The notes beneath the pieces were generated by a model. The model was not told the DNA's origin, did not search any database, and saw nothing but the letters and a program-made list of their open reading frames with translations. A DNA stretch of 64,000 nt. Origin: Magnetospirillum sp. ME-1 (GTDB lineage: Bacteria; Pseudomonadota; Alphaproteobacteria; Rhodospirillales; Magnetospirillaceae). The stretch is from assembly GCF_002105535.1 (NCBI RefSeq), contig NZ_CP015848.1, positions 3,204,926-3,268,925 on the forward strand, given 5' to 3'. This document shows positions 49,813 to 57,468 of the stretch, piece by piece. Each line of letters opens with the position of its first letter. Positions within the stretch are counted from its first letter, which is position 1. The position numbers and the translations under genes were made by a program.

Positions 49813-50691
49813 TCAGGCGGCCGCCATGGCGGCGATCTGGTCGGCCAGCGCCACGATGCGCCGCGCGTTCTCCACGTGCAGGTTCTCGATCAGCTTGCCG
49901 TCGACCACCACCACGCCCTTGCCGGCGGAGGCGGCTTCGGCATGGGCGGCGATGATCTTCTTCGACCACTCGATTTCCTTCTCGGCCGGGGCGAAGACCC
50001 GGTTGGCGGCGTCGATGGTCTTGGGGTGGATCAGGGTCTTGCCGTCGAAGCCCAGTTCCAGGCCCTGCTGGCAGGAATAGGCGAAGCCCTCGTCGTCGTT
50101 CAAGTCGAGATAGACGCCGTCCAGCGCGGCCAGCCCATAGGCCCTGGCCGCCAGCAGGCACAGGCCCAGCGAGGTGATCATGGGCAGGCGGTCGCGGGTG
50201 TGGGCGCAGTGCAGGTCCTTGGCCAGATCCGAGGTGCCCATGACGAAGCCGCCCATGCGGGGGCTGGACCCGGCGATCTCCTCGGCGCGCAGCATGCCGC
50301 GCGGGGTTTCCATCATGCACCAGATGGCCATGTCGGCGGGCGCCCCGTTGGAGACCATGATGGCTTCCACCTGACGCACGGTGTCGGCGCTTTCCACCTT
50401 GGGAATCAGCACGGCGTGGGCTCCGCACGCGGCGGCGGCGGCCACGTCGGCCTGGCCCCAGGGGGTGGCCAGCGAATTGACGCGCACCAGCAGTTCGCGG
50501 GCGCCGTAGCCGCCGGCCTTGACCGCATCGACAACCTGCTTGCGGGCCTCTTCCTTGGAATCGGGGGCGACGGCGTCCTCCAGGTCGAGGATCAGGCCGT
50601 CGGCGGGAAGCGTCCGGGCCTTTTCCAGGGCGCGCGGATTGGAACCGGGCATGTAGAGGACGGAACGGCGGGGCCGCGCGGTGGTCGCCAT
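49813..50691 (-). CDS. mcl2: (3S)-malyl-CoA thioesterase / CitE-like protein
   Basis: A 292-residue HpcH/HpaI-CitE family protein. It begins RRSVLYMPGSNPRALEKA, with the metal- and substrate-binding motifs LILDLEDAV, WCMMETPRGMLRAEEI and FVMGTSDLAKDLHC, and the C-terminal LIHPKTIDAANRVF. In Rhodobacter the equivalent Mcl2 hydrolyses (S)-malyl-CoA to malate and CoA, completing the ethylmalonyl-CoA pathway. A related beta-lyase role cannot be ruled out. Its neighbour mch supports the pathway assignment. Confidence 0.82.
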   Translation of the reverse strand: MATTARPRRSVLYMPGSNPRALEKARTLPADGLILDLEDAVAPDSKEEARKQVVDAVKAGGYGARELLVRVNSLATPWGQADVAAAAACGAHAVLIPKVESADTVRQVEAIMVSNGAPADMAIWCMMETPRGMLRAEEIAGSSPRMGGFVMGTSDLAKDLHCAHTRDRLPMITSLGLCLLAARAYGLAALDGVYLDLNDDEGFAYSCQQGLELGFDGKTLIHPKTIDAANRVFAPAEKEIEWSKKIIAAHAEAASAGKGVVVVDGKLIENLHVENARRIVALADQIAAMAAA

Positions 50692-50783
50692 GGACGAAAC
50701 TCCGACAAAGTGGCAAAAGGCGGGGCAGACTACCCGATGGTCCGGTTGCGGCGCAACATTGCATCGTCTATACCGGCCTGGAG

Positions 50784-51635
50784 ATGAAGATTCTTTCTTT
50801 CCAATCGGCGGTGGCCTTCGGCCATGTGGGCAATTCCGCCGCCATCTTCGCCCTGCAGCGCCTGGGGCTGGAGGCGTGCCCGGTGGATACCGTGCAGTTC
50901 TCCAACCATCCCGGCTACGGCGCCTGGCGCGGCGGCGCCCATCCGGCCCAATCGCTCGGCGACGTGGTGGACGGCCTGGACGGCGCCGGATTGCTGGATA
51001 CGTTCGGTGCGGTGCTGTCCGGCTATTTGGGGTTGGCCGAGACCGGCCGGGTGGTGGCCGACGCGGTGCGCCGCCTGCGCCGCGTCCATCCTGCCGCCCT
51101 TTATGTCTGCGATCCGGTGATGGGCGACGAGGATGGCGGCCTCTATGTGGCCGACGGCATCCCCCGGGTCTTCGCCGACGTCCTGGCTCCCCTGGCCGAC
51201 ATCGTCACGCCCAATTGCTTCGAACTGGGAATACTGACCGGTCGGTCAATCGCCACCGCCGAGGACGCCATCGGGGCGGCGCGCCTGCTGATGGAGCGGG
51301 GAACCAAGGCGGTGGTCGCCACCAGCCTGCCGGCGGGGGACGGCATGATCGGCTGCCTGGCGGTCAACGGCGAGGGGGCCTGGGTGGTTCGCACCCCCCG
51401 GCTGCGCTTCTCCACGCCGCCCAACGGCGGCGGCGACACCCTGTCGGCGCTGCTGCTGGCCCACCTCCTCAAGGGGTGCGACCTGCCCGAGGCCCTGTCC
51501 ATGGCGGTCTCCAGCCTCTACGGGGTGCTGGAGAAGAGCCGGGCGGCGGGCGGGCGGGAACTGGCCCTGGTGGCGGGCCAGGACGAGATCATCCTTCCCA
51601 CCCGCTTCTTCCCGCCCTTGCCGGTCAAGGGATAG
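50784..51635 (+). CDS. pdxY: Pyridoxal kinase PdxY
   Basis: A 283-residue ribokinase-family enzyme that phosphorylates pyridoxal in vitamin B6 salvage. Family features: MKILSFQSAVAFGHVGNSAA at the start, SNHPGYGAWRGG, VCDPVMGDEDGGLYV, TPNCFELGILTG, and the anion-hole/catalytic STPPNGGGDTLSALLL. It diverges from mcl2 and its last 11 bp overlap the convergent membrane protein gene. Confidence 0.92.
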   Translation: MKILSFQSAVAFGHVGNSAAIFALQRLGLEACPVDTVQFSNHPGYGAWRGGAHPAQSLGDVVDGLDGAGLLDTFGAVLSGYLGLAETGRVVADAVRRLRRVHPAALYVCDPVMGDEDGGLYVADGIPRVFADVLAPLADIVTPNCFELGILTGRSIATAEDAIGAARLLMERGTKAVVATSLPAGDGMIGCLAVNGEGAWVVRTPRLRFSTPPNGGGDTLSALLLAHLLKGCDLPEALSMAVSSLYGVLEKSRAAGGRELALVAGQDEIILPTRFFPPLPVKG

Positions 51636-52521
51636 AGGGCTGGGGGGCGGATTGCGGAGCCGCCTGGGGGGCCGGGGCGACGCTCGATCCGCGGATCTGG
51701 CTCAGAAGGCCGAACCAGAACGGTGCCCCCAGCATGGACGCCGACGCCGTGAACAGGCAGCCGACAAACTTGGCCAGCAGCCATGCCAGCCAGTCCTTGC
51801 CGCCGCCCGCCATCAGGCGTCCAAGCTCGACCTCGCTCCAGCCCATGGGAAGCCCGGCGGCGGCCAGGGCGGCCAGATCCTCCATGGCCTTGGTGTTGTC
51901 GTTGACCAGCGGTTTGACCTGAGCCACCAGTTCGGGGCTGGCCCAGATGGCCCTGGCCATGTGGAAGGCGTCGATGTTCAGGGCCACGGCCAGGATCAGG
52001 GCGATCAGGAATGTCCACTTCTGCGAGTTGCGCTTGAAGTTGTCCCGCACCCGCTCCATGGCGCCATCGAACCAGCCGGCCAGTTCCTGGTGAAAGCGGG
52101 CCGCGTCGCCGTCGACCCGGGCATAGACGCCGCTCAGGAACGTCTTGATCTGAGGGTCGGTGATCCGGTCGATGGCATCCTTGAGGCCCAGCTTGCCCAC
52201 CGGGTCGGGGGTCTGGATCACCTCCACCAACGCCTGGGCGAATTGCATAGGGGCGACGAAGGTCGGCAGCGTCCCCTTGGCCTGCTGGTCGAGGGGCTTG
52301 CCGTCGCCCAGCGGGTGGACGGCCGCATGGGTGAACAGCCGGCCGGCCAGGCCGCTGAAGGTGGGGTCGTTGAGCAGGGCGCCGATGCCGTCGCGGAGGT
52401 TGGTCGACCGGGTCTGGAAGAATGTGGACAGAGCCTGATAGACGGCGCTGACCACCAGGGCCATCACCGCGAAGGTCATGATCATGCCGATGGCCACATT
52501 GATGACGGGTCCCAGTGTCAT
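51625..52521 (-). CDS. Membrane protein of unknown function
   Basis: A 298-residue protein with a helix near the N-terminus (about 5-30, NVAIGMIMTFAVMALVVSAVYQAL), a soluble helical region, a helix around 180-205 (WTFLIALILAVALNIDAFHMA) and hydrophobic segments near 255-285, ending in a Pro/Ala/Gln-rich tail. I do not recognise a family. It converges with pdxY and diverges from the LysE-type gene. A good promoter lies before it. Confidence 0.7.
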   Translation of the reverse strand: MTLGPVINVAIGMIMTFAVMALVVSAVYQALSTFFQTRSTNLRDGIGALLNDPTFSGLAGRLFTHAAVHPLGDGKPLDQQAKGTLPTFVAPMQFAQALVEVIQTPDPVGKLGLKDAIDRITDPQIKTFLSGVYARVDGDAARFHQELAGWFDGAMERVRDNFKRNSQKWTFLIALILAVALNIDAFHMARAIWASPELVAQVKPLVNDNTKAMEDLAALAAAGLPMGWSEVELGRLMAGGGKDWLAWLLAKFVGCLFTASASMLGAPFWFGLLSQIRGSSVAPAPQAAPQSAPQPSIP

Positions 52522-52551
52522 GACGCCCCTCCCTCTTATGAATAGGAGAAA

Positions 52552-52580
52552 AATATACACACAGGCATCTCGTTGGTAAA
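52552..52580 (-). promoter_or_regulatory. Promoter of the unknown membrane protein gene
   Basis: TTTACC (-35) and TATATT (-10) with 17-base spacing, about 31 bases before the start codon; AGGAG-like TCCTATT is absent but a GAGGGAGGGG ribosome site lies just before the ATG. Confidence 0.45.
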
Positions 52581-52711
52581 TGGCCGAGGCCATGGCTCGG
52601 GCAGAGGGCGTCTGGAATCCGGCTTGGCAATCCGTGGCTGTGGGTGAGAGTGTTGCCTGGGGCGAGGTTTTGGTCTTTCCTGGCGCCCCGTTTCCCGTCG
52701 AAGGTCGTCCG

Positions 52712-53335
52712 GTGGACTCCGTCATTCCCTTCCTGCGCGGCATCGCCATCGGCTTCGCCATCGCCGCGCCCATCGGCCCGGTGGGCATCCTGTGCATCAG
52801 GAAGGCCCTGGCCGATGGCCGGCTGGCGGCCTTCGTCGCCGGGCTGGGGGCGGCGGTGGCCGATACTCTGTTCGGCGCGGTGGCGGCCTTCGGCATCGGG
52901 GCGGTGATGAGCTTCATCGACGGCCAGATGGTGACCCTGAAGGTGGTCGGCGGCGTCTTCATGCTGGGGCTGGGCGTTCACACCTGGCGCTCGGCGGCGG
53001 TCATGGTGGAGGCCGAACCGGGCAAGGGCCCCGGCATGGCGCGGGACTTCCTGTCCACCTTCGCCATCACCATCACCAATCCCGGCACCATCTTCGGGGT
53101 GGCCGGCGTCTTCGCCGCCCTGGGGCCCATGGGGCGTCCCGGCATCGGCCTGCCGACCGCCCTGCTGGTGGCGGGAATCTTCGCCGGTTCGGCCCTGTGG
53201 TGGCTGACCCTGTCGGCCCTGGCATCCGCGGCCAGGAACCGCTTCACGCCGGAACGCATGCGCCGCTTCAACCACCTGTCCGGCGTCATGCTGATGGTGT
53301 TCGGGGGGGCGGCGCTGGGCAGCCTATTGCTGTAG
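52712..53335 (+). CDS. LysE-family exporter
   Basis: A 207-residue inner-membrane protein with six helices of the LysE/RhtB amino acid exporter family. The N-terminal GIAIGFAIAAPIGPVGILCIRKAL is the family hallmark, and TFAITITNPGTIFGVAGVFAAL the second conserved region. A GTG at 52712 is chosen as start because the upstream 44-codon extension does not look like the family. Substrate unknown. Its end overlaps the convergent GNAT gene by 12 bp. Confidence 0.85.
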   Translation: MDSVIPFLRGIAIGFAIAAPIGPVGILCIRKALADGRLAAFVAGLGAAVADTLFGAVAAFGIGAVMSFIDGQMVTLKVVGGVFMLGLGVHTWRSAAVMVEAEPGKGPGMARDFLSTFAITITNPGTIFGVAGVFAALGPMGRPGIGLPTALLVAGIFAGSALWWLTLSALASAARNRFTPERMRRFNHLSGVMLMVFGGAALGSLLL

Positions 53336-53800
53336 GCGGCGGCGCAGCAAAATCTCGCTCGTTCCCGCGCTCACCAGTCCGTCCAGCCCCGTCACCTCGG
53401 CGAAGCCGTGGCGGGCGTAGAAGGCCCGGGCCGGGGCGTTGAAGTCGGAGACGCAGGCCCACAGGTTGGGGGCGATTTCGGCGGCGTGGCGGGTGGTCCA
53501 GTCCATGACCGTGCCGCCCAGGCCGTGTCCCTGGACCTCACGCAGGATGGCGAACAGCTCGATATAGGGGCCGCGCAGCCAGGGGGAGCGGAGTGCGAGG
53601 AGGCCGGCCGTCCGGCCGTTTCTTTCCACGATCCAGCGGGTGAGCGCCGGATCACCGCGCTTCAGGTAACGCTCCAGGGCGGGCGCGCCATAGCCCAGCC
53701 GGGCCCAGGGATCCATGGCGGCCAGGGCCTGGGCCAGGGCGGGGGCGTCGGCGGCGTCAAGGGGGCGGAGCAGGGCGCCGTCCAGCGCGATGACGGTCAT
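53324..53800 (-). CDS. GNAT-family acetyltransferase
   Basis: A 158-residue N-acetyltransferase. The acetyl-CoA-binding motif is LREVQGHGLGGTVMDWTTRHA (V-x-x-x-x-R/Q-x-x-G-x-G/A type), followed by CVSDFNAPARAFYARHGFAEV, the usual motif B. Substrate is unknown. Its start overlaps the stop of the deacetylase gene by 4 bp, so both are co-translated. Confidence 0.83.
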   Translation of the reverse strand: MTVIALDGALLRPLDAADAPALAQALAAMDPWARLGYGAPALERYLKRGDPALTRWIVERNGRTAGLLALRSPWLRGPYIELFAILREVQGHGLGGTVMDWTTRHAAEIAPNLWACVSDFNAPARAFYARHGFAEVTGLDGLVSAGTSEILLRRRLQQ

Positions 53801-54495
53801 GGCGGCAAGGCCTCCTCCAGGGGCACGACGCGATAGCCCTTGGCGCGCAGTCCGGCCAGGATGGCGGGCAAAGCGGGGCCGGTGGCGGGGGCGCGGCGGT
53901 TGACGTGGAAGATCAGGATGGCGCCGGGGCGGGTCCGGGACAGCACCCATTCGGTCAGATGCCGGGGGGTGACGCCTGGGGCGGGATCACCGGAGGGGAA
54001 GCTCCAGTGCACCACTCTGTGGCCGGTGGCTTCCACCTCGGCCAGGCTGCGGCTGTCGTGGTCGCCGCCGGGAAAGCGGAAGAAGCGGGGCTTGCGGCCC
54101 GTCACCGCCTGGATGGCGGCGTCGGCGTCCTCGACCTCCTTGCGGATGGCGGCGGCGTCGAAGCGTTCCATGTGGCGGGGGTGGGCCATGGAATGGTTTT
54201 CCACCCGCACCAGGGGGCTGGCGGCCAGGGTCTTCAGCGCCTCGGCGTTGCGGCGGGCGAACAGGCCGGTGGCGAAGATGGTGTAGGGCACCTGCTCGGC
54301 GACCAGGACGTCGAGGATGGTCTGGTCGAGGAAGGCCGGCTGGCCCCTTGCCTCGCAGGCGTCGAAGGTCAGCGCCACCACCTTGTCGGCGGTGGGGGTG
54401 GGCAGCCGCTCGATGACCTCGGCGCGGGCGGGGGCGGCGAGGAGGAGGAGGAGAGCCGCGACAGCCGCCATTGCCCATAGGCCCGGGCGGACCAT
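53797..54495 (-). CDS. Exported polysaccharide deacetylase (NodB fold)
   Basis: A 232-residue protein with a signal peptide (about 1-27, ending APARA). NodB-fold motifs: VALTFDACEARG (motif 1, TFDD-like but with Ala as second residue), ENHSMAHPRHM (the HxxxH metal ligands), FFRFPGGDHD (motif 3) and ILIFHVN. Motif 1 keeps the catalytic-base Asp but lacks the metal-binding Asp. Substrate may be peptidoglycan or an exopolysaccharide. It lies 65 bases after the hairpin closing the GST gene. Confidence 0.83.
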   Translation of the reverse strand: MVRPGLWAMAAVAALLLLLAAPARAEVIERLPTPTADKVVALTFDACEARGQPAFLDQTILDVLVAEQVPYTIFATGLFARRNAEALKTLAASPLVRVENHSMAHPRHMERFDAAAIRKEVEDADAAIQAVTGRKPRFFRFPGGDHDSRSLAEVEATGHRVVHWSFPSGDPAPGVTPRHLTEWVLSRTRPGAILIFHVNRRAPATGPALPAILAGLRAKGYRVVPLEEALPP

Positions 54496-54559
54496 GGTCC
54501 GCAGGGAGGCGGCGGCCAAGCGCGCGGAGGCGCGCGCCCGGCGAGGGGCAATGATAAAG

Positions 54560-54599
54560 CTAGAATGCCGCGCCTCACCCTTGAGGCGCGGCATTCTAG
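54560..54599. repeat. Perfect 18-bp hairpin at the end of the GST gene
   Basis: CTAGAATGCCGCGCCTCA (54560-54577) and its exact complement TGAGGCGCGGCATTCTAG (54582-54599) enclose a 4-base loop CCCT. The GST stop codon (54596-54598) is in the stem. No T run follows, though TTTATC comes close on the minus strand. Probably a terminator or an mRNA-stabilising structure between GST and deacetylase. Confidence 0.85.
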
Positions 54600-55267
54600 A
54601 AATCCGGGTTGGCATAGTGCCGGGGGGGTGCCAGGCCGGGCAGGTGGTCGGCCAGCAGCACGCGGAAGCTGGGCCGCGACTTGACGCGGGCGTACCAGTC
54701 CTTGGCCGGGGCGTGCTGGTCCCACGGCACGTCGCCCACGTAATCCACGGCGGAAATCTGGGCGGCGGCGGCGATGTCGGCCAGGGTGAACACGCCGCCG
54801 GCCAGATAGCCGTGGCGTTCGGCCAGATGGCCCACATAGTCCAGATGCTGGTGGATATGGGCGTAGCCGGCGCGGATGCGGCGCGAATCCGGCTCGTTCT
54901 TGCCCGATTCCAGGCGCTTGAACACCTTTTCCCCCACCAGATGGTCGGTGACCTCGGCGTGGAACTTGCTTCCGAACCAGGCGACCAGACGGCGCACCTC
55001 GGCGCGGGCCAGGGGGTCGGCCGGCAGCAGCGGGGTCTCGCGGCTGGTCTCTTCCAGATACTCGACGATGGCGGTGGAATCGGCCAGGGCGGTGCCGTCG
55101 TCCTCGATCAGCACGGGCAGCTGGCCCGCCGGATTGAGGGCGAGGAATTCGGGTCGGCGCTCCCAGGTCTTTTCGATCTGGGGCTCGAAGTCCAGCTTCT
55201 TCTCGGCGAGCACGACGCGCACGAGGCGCGAGAAGGGGCAGAGCGGGTGATGGTAAAGGGTCCTCAT
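54596..55267 (-). CDS. Glutathione S-transferase family protein
   Basis: A 223-residue GST. The thioredoxin-like N-domain starts MRTLYHHPLCPFSRLVRVVLAEKKLDFE with a CPFS motif, followed by NPAGQLPVL and ADSTAIVEYLEE (the glutathione-contacting Asp-Ser). The all-helical C-domain includes GGVFTLADIAAAAQI. The substrate is unknown. Confidence 0.9.
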   Translation of the reverse strand: MRTLYHHPLCPFSRLVRVVLAEKKLDFEPQIEKTWERRPEFLALNPAGQLPVLIEDDGTALADSTAIVEYLEETSRETPLLPADPLARAEVRRLVAWFGSKFHAEVTDHLVGEKVFKRLESGKNEPDSRRIRAGYAHIHQHLDYVGHLAERHGYLAGGVFTLADIAAAAQISAVDYVGDVPWDQHAPAKDWYARVKSRPSFRVLLADHLPGLAPPRHYANPDF

Positions 55268-55403
55268 GCGTCTCTTTTACCGCTTTTCCCGCAAAGAGAA
55301 TAGAGGGTGGAGGCCCCATATGAACATTTCTTAAACGGCAGGCGGCCTTGACGTTTGCGGGCGGCTTCTGCACCCTGGCGCATCCTTCGCCGGAGCCCGA
55401 ATC

Positions 55404-56258
55404 ATGGCCTTTCTCGACCACATCCGCACCTGCAACCGCCACGATCTGGCCAAGTTCCGGCCGTTCTCGGTGGAGGGCAAGTGGATCGGCTGGGTCCGCC
55501 ATGACGTGGCCCAGCGGCTTGCCGCCTTTCCCGAGGCCTTCCGGGTGTCCATCGAGGGCGTCAGCCTCCACCCGGGCCTGGCCACGCCCGAGGCGCGCAG
55601 CAACGCCATCGACGAGGTGGCCCGCGAACTGGCCGAAGATTGGGGCACGCCCAAGCTGCGGGGCGAGCGCTACAGGGTCTCGGCCCGCTTCGGCGATCCG
55701 GCCCTGATGAGCATCGACCGGGGCGTGGTCAGCCTGTTCGGCATCCGCGCCTATGGCGTCCACGTCAACGGCCTGGTGCGCCGCCCCGACGGCCTTCACC
55801 TGTGGATCGGCCGGCGCGCCAAGGACAAGAGCGTGGCGCCGAACAAGCTGGACAACATGGTGGCCGGCGGCCAGCCCAGTGACCTCTCCCTGGCCGACAA
55901 CCTGATCAAGGAAGCGGCCGAGGAGGCCGACATTCCGGCGGCGCTGGCCGCCACCGCGCGCCCCGTCGGCGTGGTCTCCTATTGCCTGGAGGACGAGTGG
56001 GGCCTCAAGCCCGACGTGATGTTCTGCTACGACCTGGAGGTGCCCGAGGGCTTCACGCCGCGCAACACCGACGGCGAACTGCAGGGCTTCACCCTGATGC
56101 CGGTGGAGGACGTGGCCCGTCTGGTCAGGGACACCGACGAGTTCAAGTTCAACGTCAATCTGGTGATCATCGACTTCCTGATCCGCCACGGCCTGATCTC
56201 GCCCGACGTCGAGCACGACTACGTCGACCTGGTCAGCGGGCTCAGGAAAGGCGGCTGA
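55404..56258 (+). CDS. Nudix hydrolase with DUF4743 domain (Tnr3-like)
   Basis: A 284-residue protein. The N-terminal domain (about 1-115) is of the DUF4743 type: FLDHIRTCNRHDLAKFRPF and GWVRHDVAQRL. The Nudix domain follows (VHVNGLVRRPDGLHLWIGRRAKDK), with a Nudix box read as GGQPSDLSLADNLIKEAAEEADI: the Glu-Glu pair is kept, the Arg is Lys, and the first Glu position is Ser. Eukaryotic relatives (Tnr3 N-domain, YJR142W) hydrolyse damaged thiamine diphosphates, which suggests the same here by homology. Confidence 0.8.
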   Translation: MAFLDHIRTCNRHDLAKFRPFSVEGKWIGWVRHDVAQRLAAFPEAFRVSIEGVSLHPGLATPEARSNAIDEVARELAEDWGTPKLRGERYRVSARFGDPALMSIDRGVVSLFGIRAYGVHVNGLVRRPDGLHLWIGRRAKDKSVAPNKLDNMVAGGQPSDLSLADNLIKEAAEEADIPAALAATARPVGVVSYCLEDEWGLKPDVMFCYDLEVPEGFTPRNTDGELQGFTLMPVEDVARLVRDTDEFKFNVNLVIIDFLIRHGLISPDVEHDYVDLVSGLRKGG

Positions 56259-56264
56259 GAGCCG

Positions 56265-56372
56265 CCTGTCATCCCGAGCGCAGCCGAGGGATCTCCGCTT
56301 GAAGCGGGGCTGCCGATCCTGAAAAACCGTGCCAGAATGAGATCCCTCCTCCCCCTGGTCGTCGGGATGACA
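56265..56372. repeat. Inverted repeat element, second copy of the tadB-tadC type
   Basis: Starts CCTGTCATCCCGAGCG, ends TCGGGATGACAAG, with GATCTCC and GAGATCCCTCC inner arms. Right arm is nearly identical to that of the element at 7743-7851. Confidence 0.8.
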
Positions 56373-56384
56373 AGTTCAGGGGCG

Positions 56385-56416
56385 CTTGACGATCCTTTAA
56401 TTCCCACCAAGATAAT
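56385..56416 (+). promoter_or_regulatory. Promoter of the small heat-shock gene
   Basis: CTTGAC at 56385 is followed after 13 bases by CCACCAAG, which fits a heat-shock sigma factor (CTTGAA...CCCAT) loosely, and TTGACG with GATAAT after 19 bases fits a sigma-70 promoter loosely. Which is used cannot be decided. Confidence 0.4.
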
Positions 56417-56484
56417 ATGACGAAGGGTGCCGGTGTCGGGCCCTTCCTTGGCGTACTCGCTCATGCCCGAGGAGAACGAAGATC

Positions 56485-56985
56485 ATGTCCCGTTTGTCCG
56501 CGTTCAATTCCCCGCTGCTGCTCGGCTTCGACCATTTCGACCGGCTGCTCGACCGCATGTCCAAGACCTCGCCCGAGGGGTATCCGCCCTACAACATCGA
56601 ACAGATTTCCGAGAACGGCCTGCGCATCACGCTGGCGGTGGCCGGGTTCTCGTGGGACGACCTGTCGGTGGCGCTCGAGGATAATCAGCTGGTCATCCGC
56701 GGCCGCCAGTCCGAGGACGAGGGCAATCGCATCTTCATCCATCGCGGCATCGCGTCGCGCCAGTTCCAGCGCGCCTTCCTGCTGGCCGACGGCATGGAGG
56801 TCATGGGCGCCTCGCTGGACAACGGCCTGCTGCACGTGGACCTGATCCGCCGGGTGCCGGAGCCCAAGGTCCGCACCATTCCCATCGGACGGGCGGGCGA
56901 AGCCCCCCATACCATCACCGTTTCCGCCGACGAAGCCTCGCCGGCGTCATCCCGGGCCAGAACCGGCCACAAGAGGGAGGTCTGA
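56485..56985 (+). CDS. ibpA: Small heat-shock protein, Hsp20 family
   Basis: A 166-residue chaperone of the alpha-crystallin family that holds unfolding proteins. The N-terminal FNSPLLLGFDHFDRLLDRMSK is typical of IbpA. The crystallin domain (about 38-140) includes NGLRITLAVAGFSWDDLSV, FIHRGIASRQFQRAFLLADG and ASLDNGLLHVDLIRRVPE. Start has GAGGAGAACGAAG upstream. The following DUF1150 gene is its standard partner in alphaproteobacteria. Confidence 0.93.
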   Translation: MSRLSAFNSPLLLGFDHFDRLLDRMSKTSPEGYPPYNIEQISENGLRITLAVAGFSWDDLSVALEDNQLVIRGRQSEDEGNRIFIHRGIASRQFQRAFLLADGMEVMGASLDNGLLHVDLIRRVPEPKVRTIPIGRAGEAPHTITVSADEASPASSRARTGHKREV

Positions 56986-56987
56986 AC

Positions 56988-57221
56988 ATGAAGACCACGG
57001 ACAACAGAAACGCCATCATGGGCCATCACCTGATGAGCGCCACGGATTTCCTCAACTGGGGCATGCCGGCCATTGCCTATTTCAAGCACGAGGACAACGG
57101 CGGCCAGGGCGGCTGGTCCATCCATGCCGCCGACGGCACGGTGATCGGCGCGGCGCCGTCGCGCGACACCGCCTTCGCCGCCATCGTCCAGCACGAGATG
57201 GAGCCCATGAGCGTGCACTGA
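56988..57221 (+). CDS. DUF1150 family small protein
   Basis: A 77-residue protein of the DUF1150 family, found next to hsp20 in many alphaproteobacteria. It starts 2 bp after the hsp20 stop. The core GMPAIAYFKHEDNGGQGGWSIHAADG is typical. Function is unknown; co-expression with a heat-shock chaperone suggests a stress role. Confidence 0.85.
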   Translation: MKTTDNRNAIMGHHLMSATDFLNWGMPAIAYFKHEDNGGQGGWSIHAADGTVIGAAPSRDTAFAAIVQHEMEPMSVH

Positions 57222-57286
57222 CGTGACGTCGTGAAAAGTCCTTCGCCCTGCGGGCTCAGTGTACTTTTCACGATGGAAGAATAAGG

Positions 57287-57335
57287 AAAAGCCCGCGCTT
57301 GGGGCGGTCCGGCGCGCGGGCTTTGCTTTATTTCT
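57287..57335 (+). terminator. Terminator of hsp20-DUF1150
   Basis: Stem AAAGCCCGCGC with GCGCGGGCTTT, then GCTTTATTTC. It stands 66 bp after the DUF1150 stop. Confidence 0.8.
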
Positions 57336-57377
57336 CCCCAATCCGAGACGAATGTCTCGGATTGGGTAAGATGAGTC

Positions 57378-57413
57378 AAAAATGGGCGCGAAGCCGCCTT
57401 AAGCCCATTTTTT
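57378..57413. terminator. Bidirectional terminator before ptsN end
   Basis: AAAAATGGGC and GCCCATTTTTT are flanked by A and T runs, so it could end transcription in both directions, including that of ptsN (stop at 57469). Confidence 0.65.
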
Positions 57414-57468
57414 CAATAGATCCTCGCGGAAAGTACACCGAGGCGTAGCCGAGGGACTTTCCGCGAAA

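Larger units (their letters stand above)
57228..57466. repeat. Cluster of hairpins between DUF1150 and ptsN
   Basis: The 247-bp gap holds five structured elements. CGTGAAAAGT...ACTTTTCACG (57228-57272) and TCGCGGAAAGT...ACTTTCCGCGA (57424-57466) are inverted copies of one repeat, sharing AAAGTCC.TCG and GTGTACTTT. Between them are a terminator (57287-57335), CCCAATCCGAGAC/GTCTCGGATTGGG (57337-57366, perfect 13-bp stem, 4-base loop) and AAAATGGGC/GCCCATTTTT (57379-57413). Confidence 0.8.

Noticed and set aside
51625-52962. Longer reading of the unknown membrane protein (445 codons).
   Set aside because: The extra N-terminal part lies opposite the LysE-type gene, is Pro/Ser/Lys-rich and precedes a good promoter and ribosome site at the shorter start.
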